From Thermoplasmata archaeon (GTDB lineage Archaea; Thermoplasmatota; E2; DHVEG-1; B18-G2), in contig JAGGZU010000118.1 of assembly GCA_021161865.1 (NCBI GenBank), forward strand, positions 1 to 33,676: DNA of 33,676 nt, read 5' to 3'. This document shows positions 8,499 through 18,089 of this stretch, in pieces (position 1 is the stretch's first letter; the number at the start of each line of letters is the position of its first letter). Position numbers and translations under genes: made by a program. The notes under the pieces are model-generated. The model saw nothing but the letters and a program-made list of their open reading frames with translations, had not been told where the DNA came from and did no database searches.

Positions 8499-9154
8499 TC
8501 CAGCGTCCCCCTTTTCCCGGTTAGAAAGAGTTTTAGTTCATCAAACCCATCCTCGGTCCCCCTCACTATAAGTGTGTCTTCTGCTTTAAGCATGGTCTCT
8601 GCACCAGGGTCATATATCCAGAATTCACCTCGTCTGATCGCTATAATGTGCATCCCTGTCTCTGACTCCACCGCTAGGTCACCTATCAGTTTGTTGCAGG
8701 CAGAGGATTTAGGTGAAATCTTTATTCTGAATATCTTTTCATCTGCCCTCTTTAACACCTTTGGAAGGATATCTGCCTTACCTTTTCCAATATCCACAAG
8801 GTTCACTATGTCCCCTGCTGCGTTTGATATTGTCTCTGCAGCCTCAGCTATTTGAAGTATACCTGTTAGCTGCTCTGCATCCTCTCTTGTTCTGGCAGCA
8901 AGCATCGCCATCATCCTTATCTCGTAGTTGAGATAATCCATCCTTGTCTCTAGGTATTTGACTTCCTCTGCAATCTCCTCATCCTTGAAGATTATCACAG
9001 AATAGGCTAGATCTATTATCAGCTCTGATATATTCTTCATCTCAGTTAGTATCTCCTTGACGGTGTGTGCCTTGTACTCTATTTCGTCAAACTCCACTTT
9101 TTTCCATTTAGGTGTTTTTTGCAATCTTCCGAGTATGCCCAGTCCCTTCCTCAT
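8495..9154 (-). CDS. PhoU domain / TrkA-C domain protein (paralogue of neighbouring gene)
   Basis: KEILTEMKNISELIIDLAYSVIIFKDEEIAEEVKYLE...CNKLIGDLAVESETGMHIIAIRRGEFWIYDPGAETMLKAEDTLIVRGTEDG; 4-nt overlap with downstream paralogue. Confidence 0.85.
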   Translation of the reverse strand: MRKGLGILGRLQKTPKWKKVEFDEIEYKAHTVKEILTEMKNISELIIDLAYSVIIFKDEEIAEEVKYLETRMDYLNYEIRMMAMLAARTREDAEQLTGILQIAEAAETISNAAGDIVNLVDIGKGKADILPKVLKRADEKIFRIKISPKSSACNKLIGDLAVESETGMHIIAIRRGEFWIYDPGAETMLKAEDTLIVRGTEDGFDELKLFLTGKRGTLE

Positions 9155-9216
9155 TTACCTACAGCCTCTTTTTTCTACATTTCAACTCTATTTTTATTAC
9201 TTTTCCCATACTTAAC

Positions 9217-10533
9217 TTATATCACATCCACCGCAACCAGTACAGCTATGAAACACATTACTCCAAGTAAATCCACGACACTGGTGATTATTGGTATTGT
9301 CACGTTATCTGGGTCTATACCCTTTTTGAATGAAAGAATGGAAGCATAATACGTGAGAAGATTTATAATCGCTATGAGGACCTCCCCTGCAACTATTGTT
9401 GTGAAAAGCATTAATGGAAACGCTATGGTTTGTATATGCATAACCTGTGCTACGGTGTATGCAAATACTCCCACTAAAGTGAACACCGGTACTCCAAGTA
9501 TGTGTACCATGAGAAACATTTGAAGTATCTTTTTTGATGGTTTTATACTGTAGTCGGTTAAACCAAGGTGAAGCATGGATGATAAACGTGCCGCCAGTAT
9601 GCCACCCATTGCGCCTCCATCCTCAAGAAAGGGTGGTATGAGTATCAGTAAACCAGGTATAGTTATGAGTGACTCTATTTTTGTCCCAAGGAATGTACCG
9701 GATAGTATCCCAAGGATTCCACATACCATTAGTATCGGCAGACTTTCCTTCATTATTTTACTGTAGTACTCCTTTGGTTTCTTTGAAAGAGAGTATTTCA
9801 GGATGGGTAGTGTTGTTACTAGGATAAGCACTATTAACAAAACCTCCCTTATGCGTGTCTCAAATCCTGTTATCAGGGAGAGTGAGAGAAAGATGAGGGG
9901 TAGAGTCAACATATCACCAACGAGTGTTATCAGTGGCGCAGTTAGGTTGTCTGGGTCCCAACCATGTTTGTAACTGAGGAATGCTATGAGTATTGCAAAA
10001 AGCAGCATTAAAAACGCGGATAGTATACCGGCTATTATGGATATGAGCAGCATGTCTGTGAAGGTTGTTTTTAACCCTATGGCGTTTGCCACGACAACAG
10101 CAAGTATGCCAAGGAATATGCTCATGATAAACGCTGATGCCGTTGATGATGTTATGCTTTGGTTGAGTGGTTCAGCGGATTTGAATTTAGGGTTGATTTG
10201 ACCTGTGTGTAGGTATGTGCCTAGTCTGGAGCCAAAAGATGCAAAGATGTTGCCTCTCATATCTATGGCTGCGGGGATGAGAACGATAAGCGCGGGTAGC
10301 ATAGCAAGACTACCTGTAAAAACACCCATGAACATACCTGTTATTAAATCACCTACTGTGCAGAGGAAAAGTGAGATAAAGGATTCTTTAAAGTCTTTGA
10401 AAAACGGTTTATCCTGTGTAGCATACGCTATGGGCAGAGGTATGGCTGTTAGTGTAAACTTCCCAGTCTCCATAGCGTCCACATCCTGGCTTAAGCTCCT
10501 TGAATCGTTTTGCTCTATTGGGGGGTTTTTCAC
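9217..10533 (-). CDS. MgtE/SLC41-like divalent cation transporter with two tandem MgtE membrane domains and no N/CBS domain
   Basis: Internal duplication: 'PALIVLIPAAIDMRGNIFASFGSRLGTYLHTG' vs 'PGLLILIPPFLEDGGAMGGILAARLSSMLHLG', and 'LSYKHGWDPDNLTAPLITLVGDM' vs 'LSFKKGIDPDNVTIPIITSVVDL'. Confidence 0.85.
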   Translation of the reverse strand: MKNPPIEQNDSRSLSQDVDAMETGKFTLTAIPLPIAYATQDKPFFKDFKESFISLFLCTVGDLITGMFMGVFTGSLAMLPALIVLIPAAIDMRGNIFASFGSRLGTYLHTGQINPKFKSAEPLNQSITSSTASAFIMSIFLGILAVVVANAIGLKTTFTDMLLISIIAGILSAFLMLLFAILIAFLSYKHGWDPDNLTAPLITLVGDMLTLPLIFLSLSLITGFETRIREVLLIVLILVTTLPILKYSLSKKPKEYYSKIMKESLPILMVCGILGILSGTFLGTKIESLITIPGLLILIPPFLEDGGAMGGILAARLSSMLHLGLTDYSIKPSKKILQMFLMVHILGVPVFTLVGVFAYTVAQVMHIQTIAFPLMLFTTIVAGEVLIAIINLLTYYASILSFKKGIDPDNVTIPIITSVVDLLGVMCFIAVLVAVDVI

Positions 10534-10633
10534 TTTGTTGTTTCATGGTCTCTATTTCTTGTTTTTTTGTCTGATAATAACCCTTTTGTTTTATATACGT
10601 TTTCAAAAAAAGAGGATATGATTTTTTGTGTGT

Positions 10634-11245
10634 TTAACTATCCGGTTTGAATGAGATACCCACTAGATATACCTCGGAACTGGTTTTTCTTGATGCCTTT
10701 GGTATAACGTTTTCGACCTTGTGGAAACGTTTTTTTATCTTCGCCCTTAGGTTGTTGAAGTCCTCACCCTCAAAGACCTTACATACAAGGTTGCCTTTTT
10801 CTTTCAAAAAGTTCTCAGCATAATTAAGGGCGTGTTCGCATAACCATACGCTCCTCGCTTGATCAAGGGAGTAGTTGCCTGATATGTTTGGCGACATGTC
10901 TGAGATTACAACATCAATCTTTTTTTTCCCAATGAGCTCCTTTATTTTTTCCATGGTCTCTGTGTCTGTGATGTCCCCTTCAATGAAATGGATATTTTTT
11001 ATCGGTTTTATTGGTAGCAGGTCAACACCTATGACTTTACCTTCTTCACCAACTATCTCCTTTGCAACCTGACTCCATCCACCCGGTGCTGCTCCAAGGT
11101 CCAGTATTGTGTCTCCTCTTTTGAGTATGTTGTATCTTTGCTGTATCTGCAGTAGTTTGTAGGCCGATCTTGCCCTGTAACCCTGTTTTTTAGCCTGTTT
11201 GTAGTAGAACTCTTTTTTTCTATCTCTGTACCATCTCTTAGCCAT
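10634..11245 (-). CDS. rlmE: FtsJ/RrmJ-type rRNA 2'-O-methyltransferase
   Basis: RSRSAYKLLQIQQRY-type N-terminus (RARSAYKLLQIQQRYNILKRGDTILDLGAAPGGWSQVAKE), VISDMSPNISGNYSLDQARS. Confidence 0.92.
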   Translation of the reverse strand: MAKRWYRDRKKEFYYKQAKKQGYRARSAYKLLQIQQRYNILKRGDTILDLGAAPGGWSQVAKEIVGEEGKVIGVDLLPIKPIKNIHFIEGDITDTETMEKIKELIGKKKIDVVISDMSPNISGNYSLDQARSVWLCEHALNYAENFLKEKGNLVCKVFEGEDFNNLRAKIKKRFHKVENVIPKASRKTSSEVYLVGISFKPDS

Positions 11246-11249
11246 TTTT

Positions 11250-12197
11250 TTACAGTATAATGTCTATGTCAAGACGTTCGGCAAGCTCCTTGTATCTGTT
11301 TCTTATTGTAACCTCGGTAACCCCTGCTACATCGGCAACCTCGCGTTGTGTTCTCCTTTCTCCGCATAGTATTGACGCTATGTAGATGGCTGCAGCAGCG
11401 ACACCTGTTGGCCCTCTACCTGATGTGAGTTCTTTGTCAGCCGCTTCTTTTAGTATTTCTATTGCCTTTGCTTGTACATCACCGCTGAGTTTCAGTTCAC
11501 TGCAGAACCTTGAGATGTAATCTTGTGGTGAGGTTGGCATAAGTTTAAGGCCAAGTTCTCTTGCAATAAAACGGTATGTTCTCCCTATTTCCTTTCTTGA
11601 AACTCTTGACGCATCTGCAATCTCATCCAGTGTTCTTGGGACACCACACTGTCTGCATGCTGCATAGAGTGCTGCAGCTGCTACTCCCTCTATGCTTCTT
11701 CCACGTATGAGGTTTTTGATAACCGCTTTCCTGTAGACCATGGCAGCGGTTTCTCTAACGTTTCTTGGTAAGCCCATGGCTGATGCCATTCTGTCAAGTT
11801 CAGATAACGCAACGGCAAGGTTTCTTTCTGTAGCGTTTGATACTCTTATCCTTCGTTGCCATTTCCTTAGTCTGTAGAGCTGTGCACGGCTTCTGGTCGG
11901 TATGGATTTTCCATAGGAATCCTTGTTTTTCCAGCCTATAACTGTGCTTAAACCCTTGTCATGTATGGTGTATGTAAGTGGCGCTCCAACCCTTGCACGC
12001 TTCTCTTTTTGTTCGCTGTCAAAGGCTCTCCATTCCGGTCCTTGGTCTATGAAGTTTTCATCAATAACAAGCCCGCAATCCTCACAAACGAGTTCACCAC
12101 GTGAGTAATCTCTTGTAAGATGGGTGCTGCCGCATTCTGGGCAGCGGGTAATCTCTTCTATTGTAGGCTTCTTCCGTCTATTCTTCTTATCTTCCAT
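11250..12197 (-). CDS. tfb: Transcription initiation factor IIB (TFB)
   Basis: N-terminal zinc ribbon ([42 protein letters not shown]) and two cyclin-like repeats; ATG at 12197 preceded by a GGGGTGAC Shine-Dalgarno-like stretch. Confidence 0.96.
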   Translation of the reverse strand: MEDKKNRRKKPTIEEITRCPECGSTHLTRDYSRGELVCEDCGLVIDENFIDQGPEWRAFDSEQKEKRARVGAPLTYTIHDKGLSTVIGWKNKDSYGKSIPTRSRAQLYRLRKWQRRIRVSNATERNLAVALSELDRMASAMGLPRNVRETAAMVYRKAVIKNLIRGRSIEGVAAAALYAACRQCGVPRTLDEIADASRVSRKEIGRTYRFIARELGLKLMPTSPQDYISRFCSELKLSGDVQAKAIEILKEAADKELTSGRGPTGVAAAAIYIASILCGERRTQREVADVAGVTEVTIRNRYKELAERLDIDIIL

Positions 12198-12269
12198 CAA
12201 AAGTCACCCCATGGATTTTTAAACTTTTCGATACGCTTTTAAAGGTAATGAAAGAACTTATATAAATAA

Positions 12270-12815
12270 TTTTCTCTCAAGTTATGGGAGTGTATTATCC
12301 CGAAATTACTTCCTCCTGGAAAGATTGGTAGAGGATTCAGCGTTGATAGTAGACAGATTATTAACATTGTCACAGATGGTGTGCCAAACTGCCGTTGGAC
12401 TACAGACACCTACACAGGAACTTGGATGGGTCCAGGGGATGACCAGTACGTTTATGGTAAAGAAAGCGCTGAGGCAGCAAAAGAGTACCTGCTTGACACA
12501 CTTGGATTGACTGAGGATAAAGATGGTTTCAACTCTCTGGCGGTTCTACGTGGATCTGAACCTCCAGATATCGACTGGTTAAACGGTACCATGGTCTGGC
12601 CTCAGCCAGGGTACATAGCACCGCCCTTTGACAATGGGTCAGGATGGGTTAGTAAAATCACCAGCTGGCAGGAGTTTGAGAATGCGGTCAATAAAATGTT
12701 TAGGTTTATATTTAACAGCATAACCTGCACGGTTGAAATCGTTAAACTAAAACCATTTGATCCAAACGATGTAAATAACAAGGTAACTGTGGTAATAACA
12801 CCTCAACCACGATAG
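12270..12815 (+). pseudogene. 5'-truncated remnant of a von Willebrand factor A (VWA) domain protein
   Basis: Open frame from after TAA at 12267-12269: FSLKLWECIIPKLLPPGKIGRGFSVDSRQIINIVTDGVPNCRW...ITSWQEFENAVNKMFRFIFNSITCTVEIVKLKPFDPNDVNNKVTVVITPQPR*. 'RQIINIVTDGVPN' resembles the second half of a VWA domain. No upstream DxSxS MIDAS motif, and no in-frame start before the TDG motif. Confidence 0.5.
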
Positions 12816-12923
12816 GGGATAAGGTACTATATCTCCGAGTTTGGTCAGATGTGAACACTCTCTCTTCAGATTGTATTGCCTCCAAAAGGTTCAAAACCTA
12901 TGTGATCATCTTTTAGTTCAACC

Positions 12924-14639
12924 ATGGTTTCAGTGTGCATTATTGATGGTTACGTTGATGAACCGACTTGTTTGGGTGTTCCACCATATATCAGCCCTTA
13001 CCCAAGGTACATAGCTGGAAGTATTTGGAGTGCCAAGAGAGATGTTGATGTCTATTACATTACAATAGATGAGATCAGGAAGGGTGTTGAGAAAACAAGG
13101 TTGCTGTCTAAATCTGATGTGGTTGTGGTTGTAGCTGGGATGGTTGTACCTGGACGTTATCTTGCTGGTTTTCCAGCGAGTCCAAGAGAGTTGATGTCTT
13201 TTCTAGGTGATTTCGAGAGACCTCTAAGGATTCTCTGTGGTCCAGCTGCAAAACACGGGTTTGGTTTGTCTGGTGGAAAAAAAACCTTTAGTGAGGGTTT
13301 AAAGGATTTTTTTGACCTTGTTGTTACTGGTGACCCAGAGGTTGTTTTGAAACAGCTTGTTTTAGAGAGGTTTGATGCCTCTGCTGTTGACCCCACGGAA
13401 GTTAGAGGTTCCGCACATGAGATAAGAGAGTTTGCTATAAGAGGAGCAAGTGTTGTTGAACAGCATCCAAACTTCCCAGATTATATTATCGCCGAGATTG
13501 AAACCTATCGTGGCTGCCCTAGAGCAGTGGTCGGTGGTTGTTCATTCTGCAGCGAACCTTTGAAGGGGTTACCTGATTTTAGACCGATTGAGGATATTGT
13601 TGATGAGGTTGCATCTTTGTATAAGGCTGGTGTCAGGCATTTTCGCCTTGGTAATCAACCTTGCGTCTTCTCATATATGAGTGAAGGTGTTGGGGAGCTG
13701 GAGTTTCCCAAACCAAATCCTGATGCTTTGGAGAAATTATTCAGTGGAATAAGGGCTGTAACTCCAGGTATAAAAACACTGCATATAGATAATGCAAACC
13801 CTGGTGTTATAACAAGATATCCTGAGGAGTGTAGAAGTATTGCAAAGAGTATAATAAGGTATCATACACCTGGCGATGTTGCAGCTTTTGGTATCGAAAG
13901 CATTGATCCCGAGGTTATTAAAAGGAATAATCTAAAAGTGGGTTTTGATGATGCTGTTGAGGCTGTGAGGTTGATCAACGAGGTTGGAAGAGGTAGAGGA
14001 TACAATGGTCTCCCAGAGCTTCTCCCTGGTTTAAACCTTGTTTTTGGTTTAAAGGGTGAGAGTAAGAAAACCTTTGAGTATGATTATGATTTCCTTAAAC
14101 GGTTGTTTGATGAGGATTTACTTGTTAGGAGGATTAACCTGCGTCAGGTTATGCCTTTACCTGGAACAAGGATGTATGAGGTCGGTGAGAGACTTGTCAA
14201 GAAACATAAGGTTTTTTTTAAAAGATTTAAAAGGTTGGTCAGGGAGAACATTGATAGGCCGATGCTTAGAAGGGTTGTTCCGGTTGGCACGGTTCTGAGA
14301 GATGTATACACCGAACTTTATAGGGGTAACACAACCTTTGCGCGGCAGATTGGTAGTTATCCTCTTCTTGTTGGTGTACCGGGCAGGTTTAGTCTTGGAA
14401 GGTTTATGGATGTTAAGGTTGTGGACCATGGTTACAGGTCTTTAACAGCCGTTCCATATCCTCTGCCCGTTAACTCCGTTCCTAGGGAAACACTTGAGGC
14501 GTTACCAGGTGTTGGTAAAAAAAGGGCTTTGAGGATTCTTCAGGGCAGACCTTTTTCGAGTGAGCAGGAGGTTCTGAGTGTGCTGGATGATCCTTTGTTG
14601 GGTGAAAAGCTTCTTGAGTTTGGTGTTTCTTTAGATTAA
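12924..14639 (+). CDS. Radical SAM protein with N-terminal B12-binding-like region and C-terminal helix-hairpin-helix (COG1031-like)
   Basis: Cluster motif 'ETYRGCPRAVVGGCSFCSEPLKGLPDFRPIEDIVDEV', 'FGIESIDPEVIKRNNLKVG', 'INLRQVMPLPGTRMYEVG', C-terminal HhH 'TLEALPGVGKKRALRILQG'. Confidence 0.88.
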   Translation: MVSVCIIDGYVDEPTCLGVPPYISPYPRYIAGSIWSAKRDVDVYYITIDEIRKGVEKTRLLSKSDVVVVVAGMVVPGRYLAGFPASPRELMSFLGDFERPLRILCGPAAKHGFGLSGGKKTFSEGLKDFFDLVVTGDPEVVLKQLVLERFDASAVDPTEVRGSAHEIREFAIRGASVVEQHPNFPDYIIAEIETYRGCPRAVVGGCSFCSEPLKGLPDFRPIEDIVDEVASLYKAGVRHFRLGNQPCVFSYMSEGVGELEFPKPNPDALEKLFSGIRAVTPGIKTLHIDNANPGVITRYPEECRSIAKSIIRYHTPGDVAAFGIESIDPEVIKRNNLKVGFDDAVEAVRLINEVGRGRGYNGLPELLPGLNLVFGLKGESKKTFEYDYDFLKRLFDEDLLVRRINLRQVMPLPGTRMYEVGERLVKKHKVFFKRFKRLVRENIDRPMLRRVVPVGTVLRDVYTELYRGNTTFARQIGSYPLLVGVPGRFSLGRFMDVKVVDHGYRSLTAVPYPLPVNSVPRETLEALPGVGKKRALRILQGRPFSSEQEVLSVLDDPLLGEKLLEFGVSLD

Positions 14640-15179
14640 TCCTGTTTTTGTTATCTCTTTAATTATTGATGGCAGTTTCTCCAGATTTCTGGTAAACCTG
14701 TGGTCATCATGTAAAAAGAGTGTGGCTGCCTCCTGGGCAATAGCAAAGTCGATTACCCATTTTTTTGGTATTACCTCATCGTCTGTTGCCATTAGTATGG
14801 TAACCTTTGCTGGTATCTTTTCCTCGTAGAGTTTTTTGTCTCTCATTTCCTCAGCAATCCTTGGCGGTAAACCAATTTGGTCCACTGGTGTATCGGGTGG
14901 GAATACTGCGGGGTTAAGTAGGATTATATGTTCTACAGTTGGTAGCTCATAGGCTGTTTCTGCTGCTAAGTAGCCGCCGAGTGACGACCCTATTAAAGTA
15001 ATGTTTTTGTCGTTTTCCACTATTTTTTTGATTCTATCCAAACAATCGTTTATCACCAGATCCTCTGGTTTACAGTCCCTGTACTTTATTGGCACTACAC
15101 CAAGTTTTTCTTTGAACAGTATGCCTTTTCTACTGTTTGGGTTTGACTGGTAACCATGTATGTAGTATAACATAATCAT
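14631..15179 (-). CDS. YqiA/YcfP-type alpha/beta-fold esterase
   Basis: MLYYIHGYQSNPNSRKG; nucleophile elbow GSSLGGYLA; 'ATDDEVIP' and 'DDHRF' as triad Asp/His regions. Confidence 0.82.
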   Translation of the reverse strand: MIMLYYIHGYQSNPNSRKGILFKEKLGVVPIKYRDCKPEDLVINDCLDRIKKIVENDKNITLIGSSLGGYLAAETAYELPTVEHIILLNPAVFPPDTPVDQIGLPPRIAEEMRDKKLYEEKIPAKVTILMATDDEVIPKKWVIDFAIAQEAATLFLHDDHRFTRNLEKLPSIIKEITKTGLI

Positions 15180-15580
15180 AGCCCTCGAGTTGGTATAATC
15201 TCAACATACACTTTCCTTGTTCTTGGTCCGTCTCCTTCGTAGAAGAATATACTTTGCCATGTTCCAAGCAGTAGTCTCCCCTCTTTGATCAGTATGTTGA
15301 CACTGGCTCCAAGCAGGCTTGCTTTGATGTGTGCATCACTGTTGCCTTCGATGTGGCTGTAGTTGTTATCTTTTGGGATAAGCCTGCCTAGTGTTTTTTC
15401 GATGTCTTTTTGTACGTTTGGGTCTGCGCCCTCGTTTATCGTTACAGCGGCTGTTGTGTGTGGAACGTAGAGTATGAGTAAACCGTTTTCTGTCCTTGAT
15501 TCATCCACTATCTTTTGTACCTCGTAGGTTATGTCTATGAGCTGGGTTCTTTCTTTAGAGGTTACCTTCATTGTCCTCAT
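15176..15580 (-). CDS. YjbQ / UPF0047 family protein
   Basis: LLILYVPHTTAAVTINEGADPNVQKDIEKTL...HIEGNSDAHIKASLLGASVNILIKEGRLLLGTWQSIFFYEGDGPRTRKV. Confidence 0.92.
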   Translation of the reverse strand: MRTMKVTSKERTQLIDITYEVQKIVDESRTENGLLILYVPHTTAAVTINEGADPNVQKDIEKTLGRLIPKDNNYSHIEGNSDAHIKASLLGASVNILIKEGRLLLGTWQSIFFYEGDGPRTRKVYVEIIPTRGL

Positions 15581-15656
15581 GGTCTCGTGTTTTTATAGTA
15601 GTGTGGTTTAAAAGGTTTTATAGTTCTTTTTCACTACATGTCTTGGGTGATGATTT

Positions 15657-16232
15657 ATGAGTAAGGCAGCTGTGTTGCTGGCAGAAGGTTTTGAGGAGGT
15701 TGAGGCTTTAACCATTGTGGATGTTTTGAGGAGATGTGATGTGGCGGTTGATGTTGTTGGCGTTGACGGTAAACCTGTGGTTGGTGCCCATGGTGTAAAT
15801 GTGATACCAGACGTGGAGATAGATGATGTTGTGGTTGATGACTATGATGCGGTTGTTTTACCAGGCGGATCTCCTGGTTATGTGAATCTGCGTAATGATC
15901 CAAGGGTTTTGGAGTTGGTTAGAAAGGCCTTTGAGATAGGTAGGTTTGTTGCTGCTGTCTGTGCAGCTCCTGCTGTGCTTGCTGATGCTGGTGTACTTAG
16001 GGGTAAAAAAGCTACGATATATCCTGGTATGGAGGATGAGTTGAGGAACGCAGGAGCATTGTTTGAAGAGGGTTTGGTGGTTCAGGATGGTAAAATCATA
16101 ACAAGTAGGGGTCCTGCAACTGCTCTGCTGTTTGCTTTGAGGCTTGCATCCTTGTTGAGTGGTAACAAGAAGGCTGATGAGGTTAGTAAAAGAATGCTTG
16201 TGAATCTCGTGGTTGCTCCAGGTTTATTTTGA
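15657..16232 (+). CDS. DJ-1/PfpI family protein
   Basis: AVLLAEGFEEVEALTIVDVLRRCDVAVDVVG...YDAVVLPGGSPGYVNLRNDPRV...AAVCAAPAVLADAGVLRGKKATIYPGMEDEL. Confidence 0.92.
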   Translation: MSKAAVLLAEGFEEVEALTIVDVLRRCDVAVDVVGVDGKPVVGAHGVNVIPDVEIDDVVVDDYDAVVLPGGSPGYVNLRNDPRVLELVRKAFEIGRFVAAVCAAPAVLADAGVLRGKKATIYPGMEDELRNAGALFEEGLVVQDGKIITSRGPATALLFALRLASLLSGNKKADEVSKRMLVNLVVAPGLF

Positions 16233-16466
16233 TTTTTCTTCTTTGTACTGCCAGTTTATCTCCTCTATTATTTCACGGTACAGTTTTGCTCCTCGTTCAA
16301 GCATCTTTCTTTCCATTAGAACACTGATTGCTTCTTCTCCAAAAGCCTTCAGTATCTCTCGGATAAGTGGCCTGTTTGTTTTTAACGCTTCTCCAAGTAT
16401 TTTCGTCAGTTCGGTCGCTATTTCTGACAGATTTTCTCCTTCTATGCTTATGTCTATTTTTACCAT
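16224..16466 (-). CDS. Small helical hypothetical protein
   Basis: 80-aa ORF, MVKIDISIEGENLSEIATELTKILGEAL...; colinear with the next ORF and ends overlapping the convergent DJ-1 gene. Confidence 0.5.
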   Translation of the reverse strand: MVKIDISIEGENLSEIATELTKILGEALKTNRPLIREILKAFGEEAISVLMERKMLERGAKLYREIIEEINWQYKEEKSK

Positions 16467-16476
16467 GTTAATCAGC

Positions 16477-16806
16477 TCATTTGTTTAGGTTTTCAAGTTT
16501 CTGCAAAACCCTGCTCCAAGGTTGGATGAACAGCTTGTTCTCCTCGAAGGTGTCCACAAGCGTTACCTCTACGGTTTTCTCCTCACCTTCTTTTTGTACA
16601 GCTAAGGTTAAGTCCTTTGGGACAACACTCCATCCTCTTTCTTCTGCAAATGCCTTAATGGTTTTGAAGTATTCGCTTTCTGTCATTTTTGTTTTTATTT
16701 CATCGGTGTTTAGCTTGCTTTCTCCAGCGTTTATCTCTGTTACGTCCTCCCAAAAGTCGTTTCTGAATTTACGGAATCTTTTTTCAATATCATCTATCTC
16801 AACCAT
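16477..16806 (-). CDS. Hypothetical protein
   Basis: 109-aa ORF, MVEIDDIEKRFRKFRNDFWEDVTEINAGES...; coding-like composition, tightly spaced with the 80-aa ORF. Confidence 0.55.
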   Translation of the reverse strand: MVEIDDIEKRFRKFRNDFWEDVTEINAGESKLNTDEIKTKMTESEYFKTIKAFAEERGWSVVPKDLTLAVQKEGEEKTVEVTLVDTFEENKLFIQPWSRVLQKLENLNK

Positions 16807-16849
16807 GTGCTCTCCTCTGTGTTTAGTATAATGTGCAGTGTATTAAAAT

Positions 16850-17584
16850 TTAATGTATGTATAGGCCACCGTTGATGTTGATGGTTTCACCTGTTATGTA
16901 GCTTGAGAGGTTGGATGCAAGGAATAGAACCGCGTTTGCAACATCCTGGGATGTTCCCAGTCTTTTTAGCGGTATTTCCTCTGCTCTTTTCTTTCTCATC
17001 TCCTTAGTATATGAGGCGATGATGTCTGTGTCTATTGTTCCTGGCGCTACAGCATTTACCCTTATATTTGGTGCAAGTTCTAAAGCCAAGCTTCTCATTA
17101 AACCAAGTACACCTGCCTTTGAGGCTGCGTAATCTGCACCATGGTCGGTTCCGCGGAAGGCTAGCTGTGAGGATATGAATATGATGCTCCCTCCTTTGTT
17201 TATGTGTGGTAGTGCTGTTTTGCATACGTTGTAGCAACCTGTTAGGTTGACATCTATTGTTTTGTCCCATTCCTCTCTGTTTAGCTGTATGAATTTGTTT
17301 CTTTTGTATATGCCTGCGTTTAAAACGAGGATATCTATGTTTCTTTTTTGTTTTAAAAAAAGGTCTATCATGTTTTTTACATCGTCTGATGATGACACGT
17401 CTCCTTTGAGTAAAACTCCTTCTCCCCCTTTGTTTTGTATCTCTTTGAGTGTCTCTTCAGCTGCTTTTTTGTTTTTGTTGTAGTTTATTCCTACGAATGC
17501 GCCGTTTTTTGCTAAGGTTTTAGCTGTTACTTTTCCTATCCCTCTGGATGCACCTGTTACTATGGCGTTTTTTCCTTTGAGCAT
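16850..17584 (-). CDS. Short-chain dehydrogenase/reductase (FabG-like)
   Basis: Cofactor motif TGASRGIGKVTAK, NAG (LVLNAGIYK), YAASKAG catalytic motif, 'RVNAVAPGTIDTDI', 'YITGETININGG'. Confidence 0.92.
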   Translation of the reverse strand: MLKGKNAIVTGASRGIGKVTAKTLAKNGAFVGINYNKNKKAAEETLKEIQNKGGEGVLLKGDVSSSDDVKNMIDLFLKQKRNIDILVLNAGIYKRNKFIQLNREEWDKTIDVNLTGCYNVCKTALPHINKGGSIIFISSQLAFRGTDHGADYAASKAGVLGLMRSLALELAPNIRVNAVAPGTIDTDIIASYTKEMRKKRAEEIPLKRLGTSQDVANAVLFLASNLSSYITGETININGGLYIH

Positions 17585-17621
17585 GTACTTGTAATATGGG
17601 CGGTTGTTGAAAAACGTTGCA

Positions 17622-18050
17622 TTAGTTGAGTTTGGATATGGTGAACAATGCTACACCTGAGATAATGCCGCCATCTATGTCGAAAACCGGTGTCAGTGTG
17701 TTCCAACCTATGAAGCCGAACATGTGTAACCTGATGTTGTTTGTGCACGTATGTTGTATTGTTGTCCCGTTTAGGCACACCATTGTCACCTCAGCCACTA
17801 CACCGTTGGTCCCAGGGTCTCTTGATGATGCGAATATGTATGGGTATACTCCTGGTATTTCAAGCCAAAGATCGGTTGTTTTTCCATAGAACTCTACTTT
17901 GATGTAGCATAGTTTCATCGTCTCGTTTGTTTCGTTGATGGTTTTGGTTTTTTTTACTGTGTTTTCTGCGTTTGCTGGCAGAAGCATTGTCGAAATTAGG
18001 AGAATTAGGATTAAAGCTGCAGCTGTTTTGGCTATTCTCCCCTTGATCAT
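17622..18050 (-). CDS. Small secreted protein of unknown function
   Basis: Signal peptide MIKGRIAKTAAALILILLISTMLLPANAEN; ATG at 18050 preceded by AGAGGTG. Confidence 0.6.
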   Translation of the reverse strand: MIKGRIAKTAAALILILLISTMLLPANAENTVKKTKTINETNETMKLCYIKVEFYGKTTDLWLEIPGVYPYIFASSRDPGTNGVVAEVTMVCLNGTTIQHTCTNNIRLHMFGFIGWNTLTPVFDIDGGIISGVALFTISKLN

Positions 18051-18089
18051 ATACACCTCTAAGTAGATTAAATGTTTTGTTAGCTAAAA

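Noticed and set aside
12325-12510. 61-aa ORF starting with TTG
   Set aside because: Overlaps the VWA-like frame, which has recognisable protein signal; this frame has none.
12887-12899. Short palindrome AGGTTCAAAACCT before the radical SAM gene
   Set aside because: Only 5-bp arms in A/T-rich sequence; likely chance.
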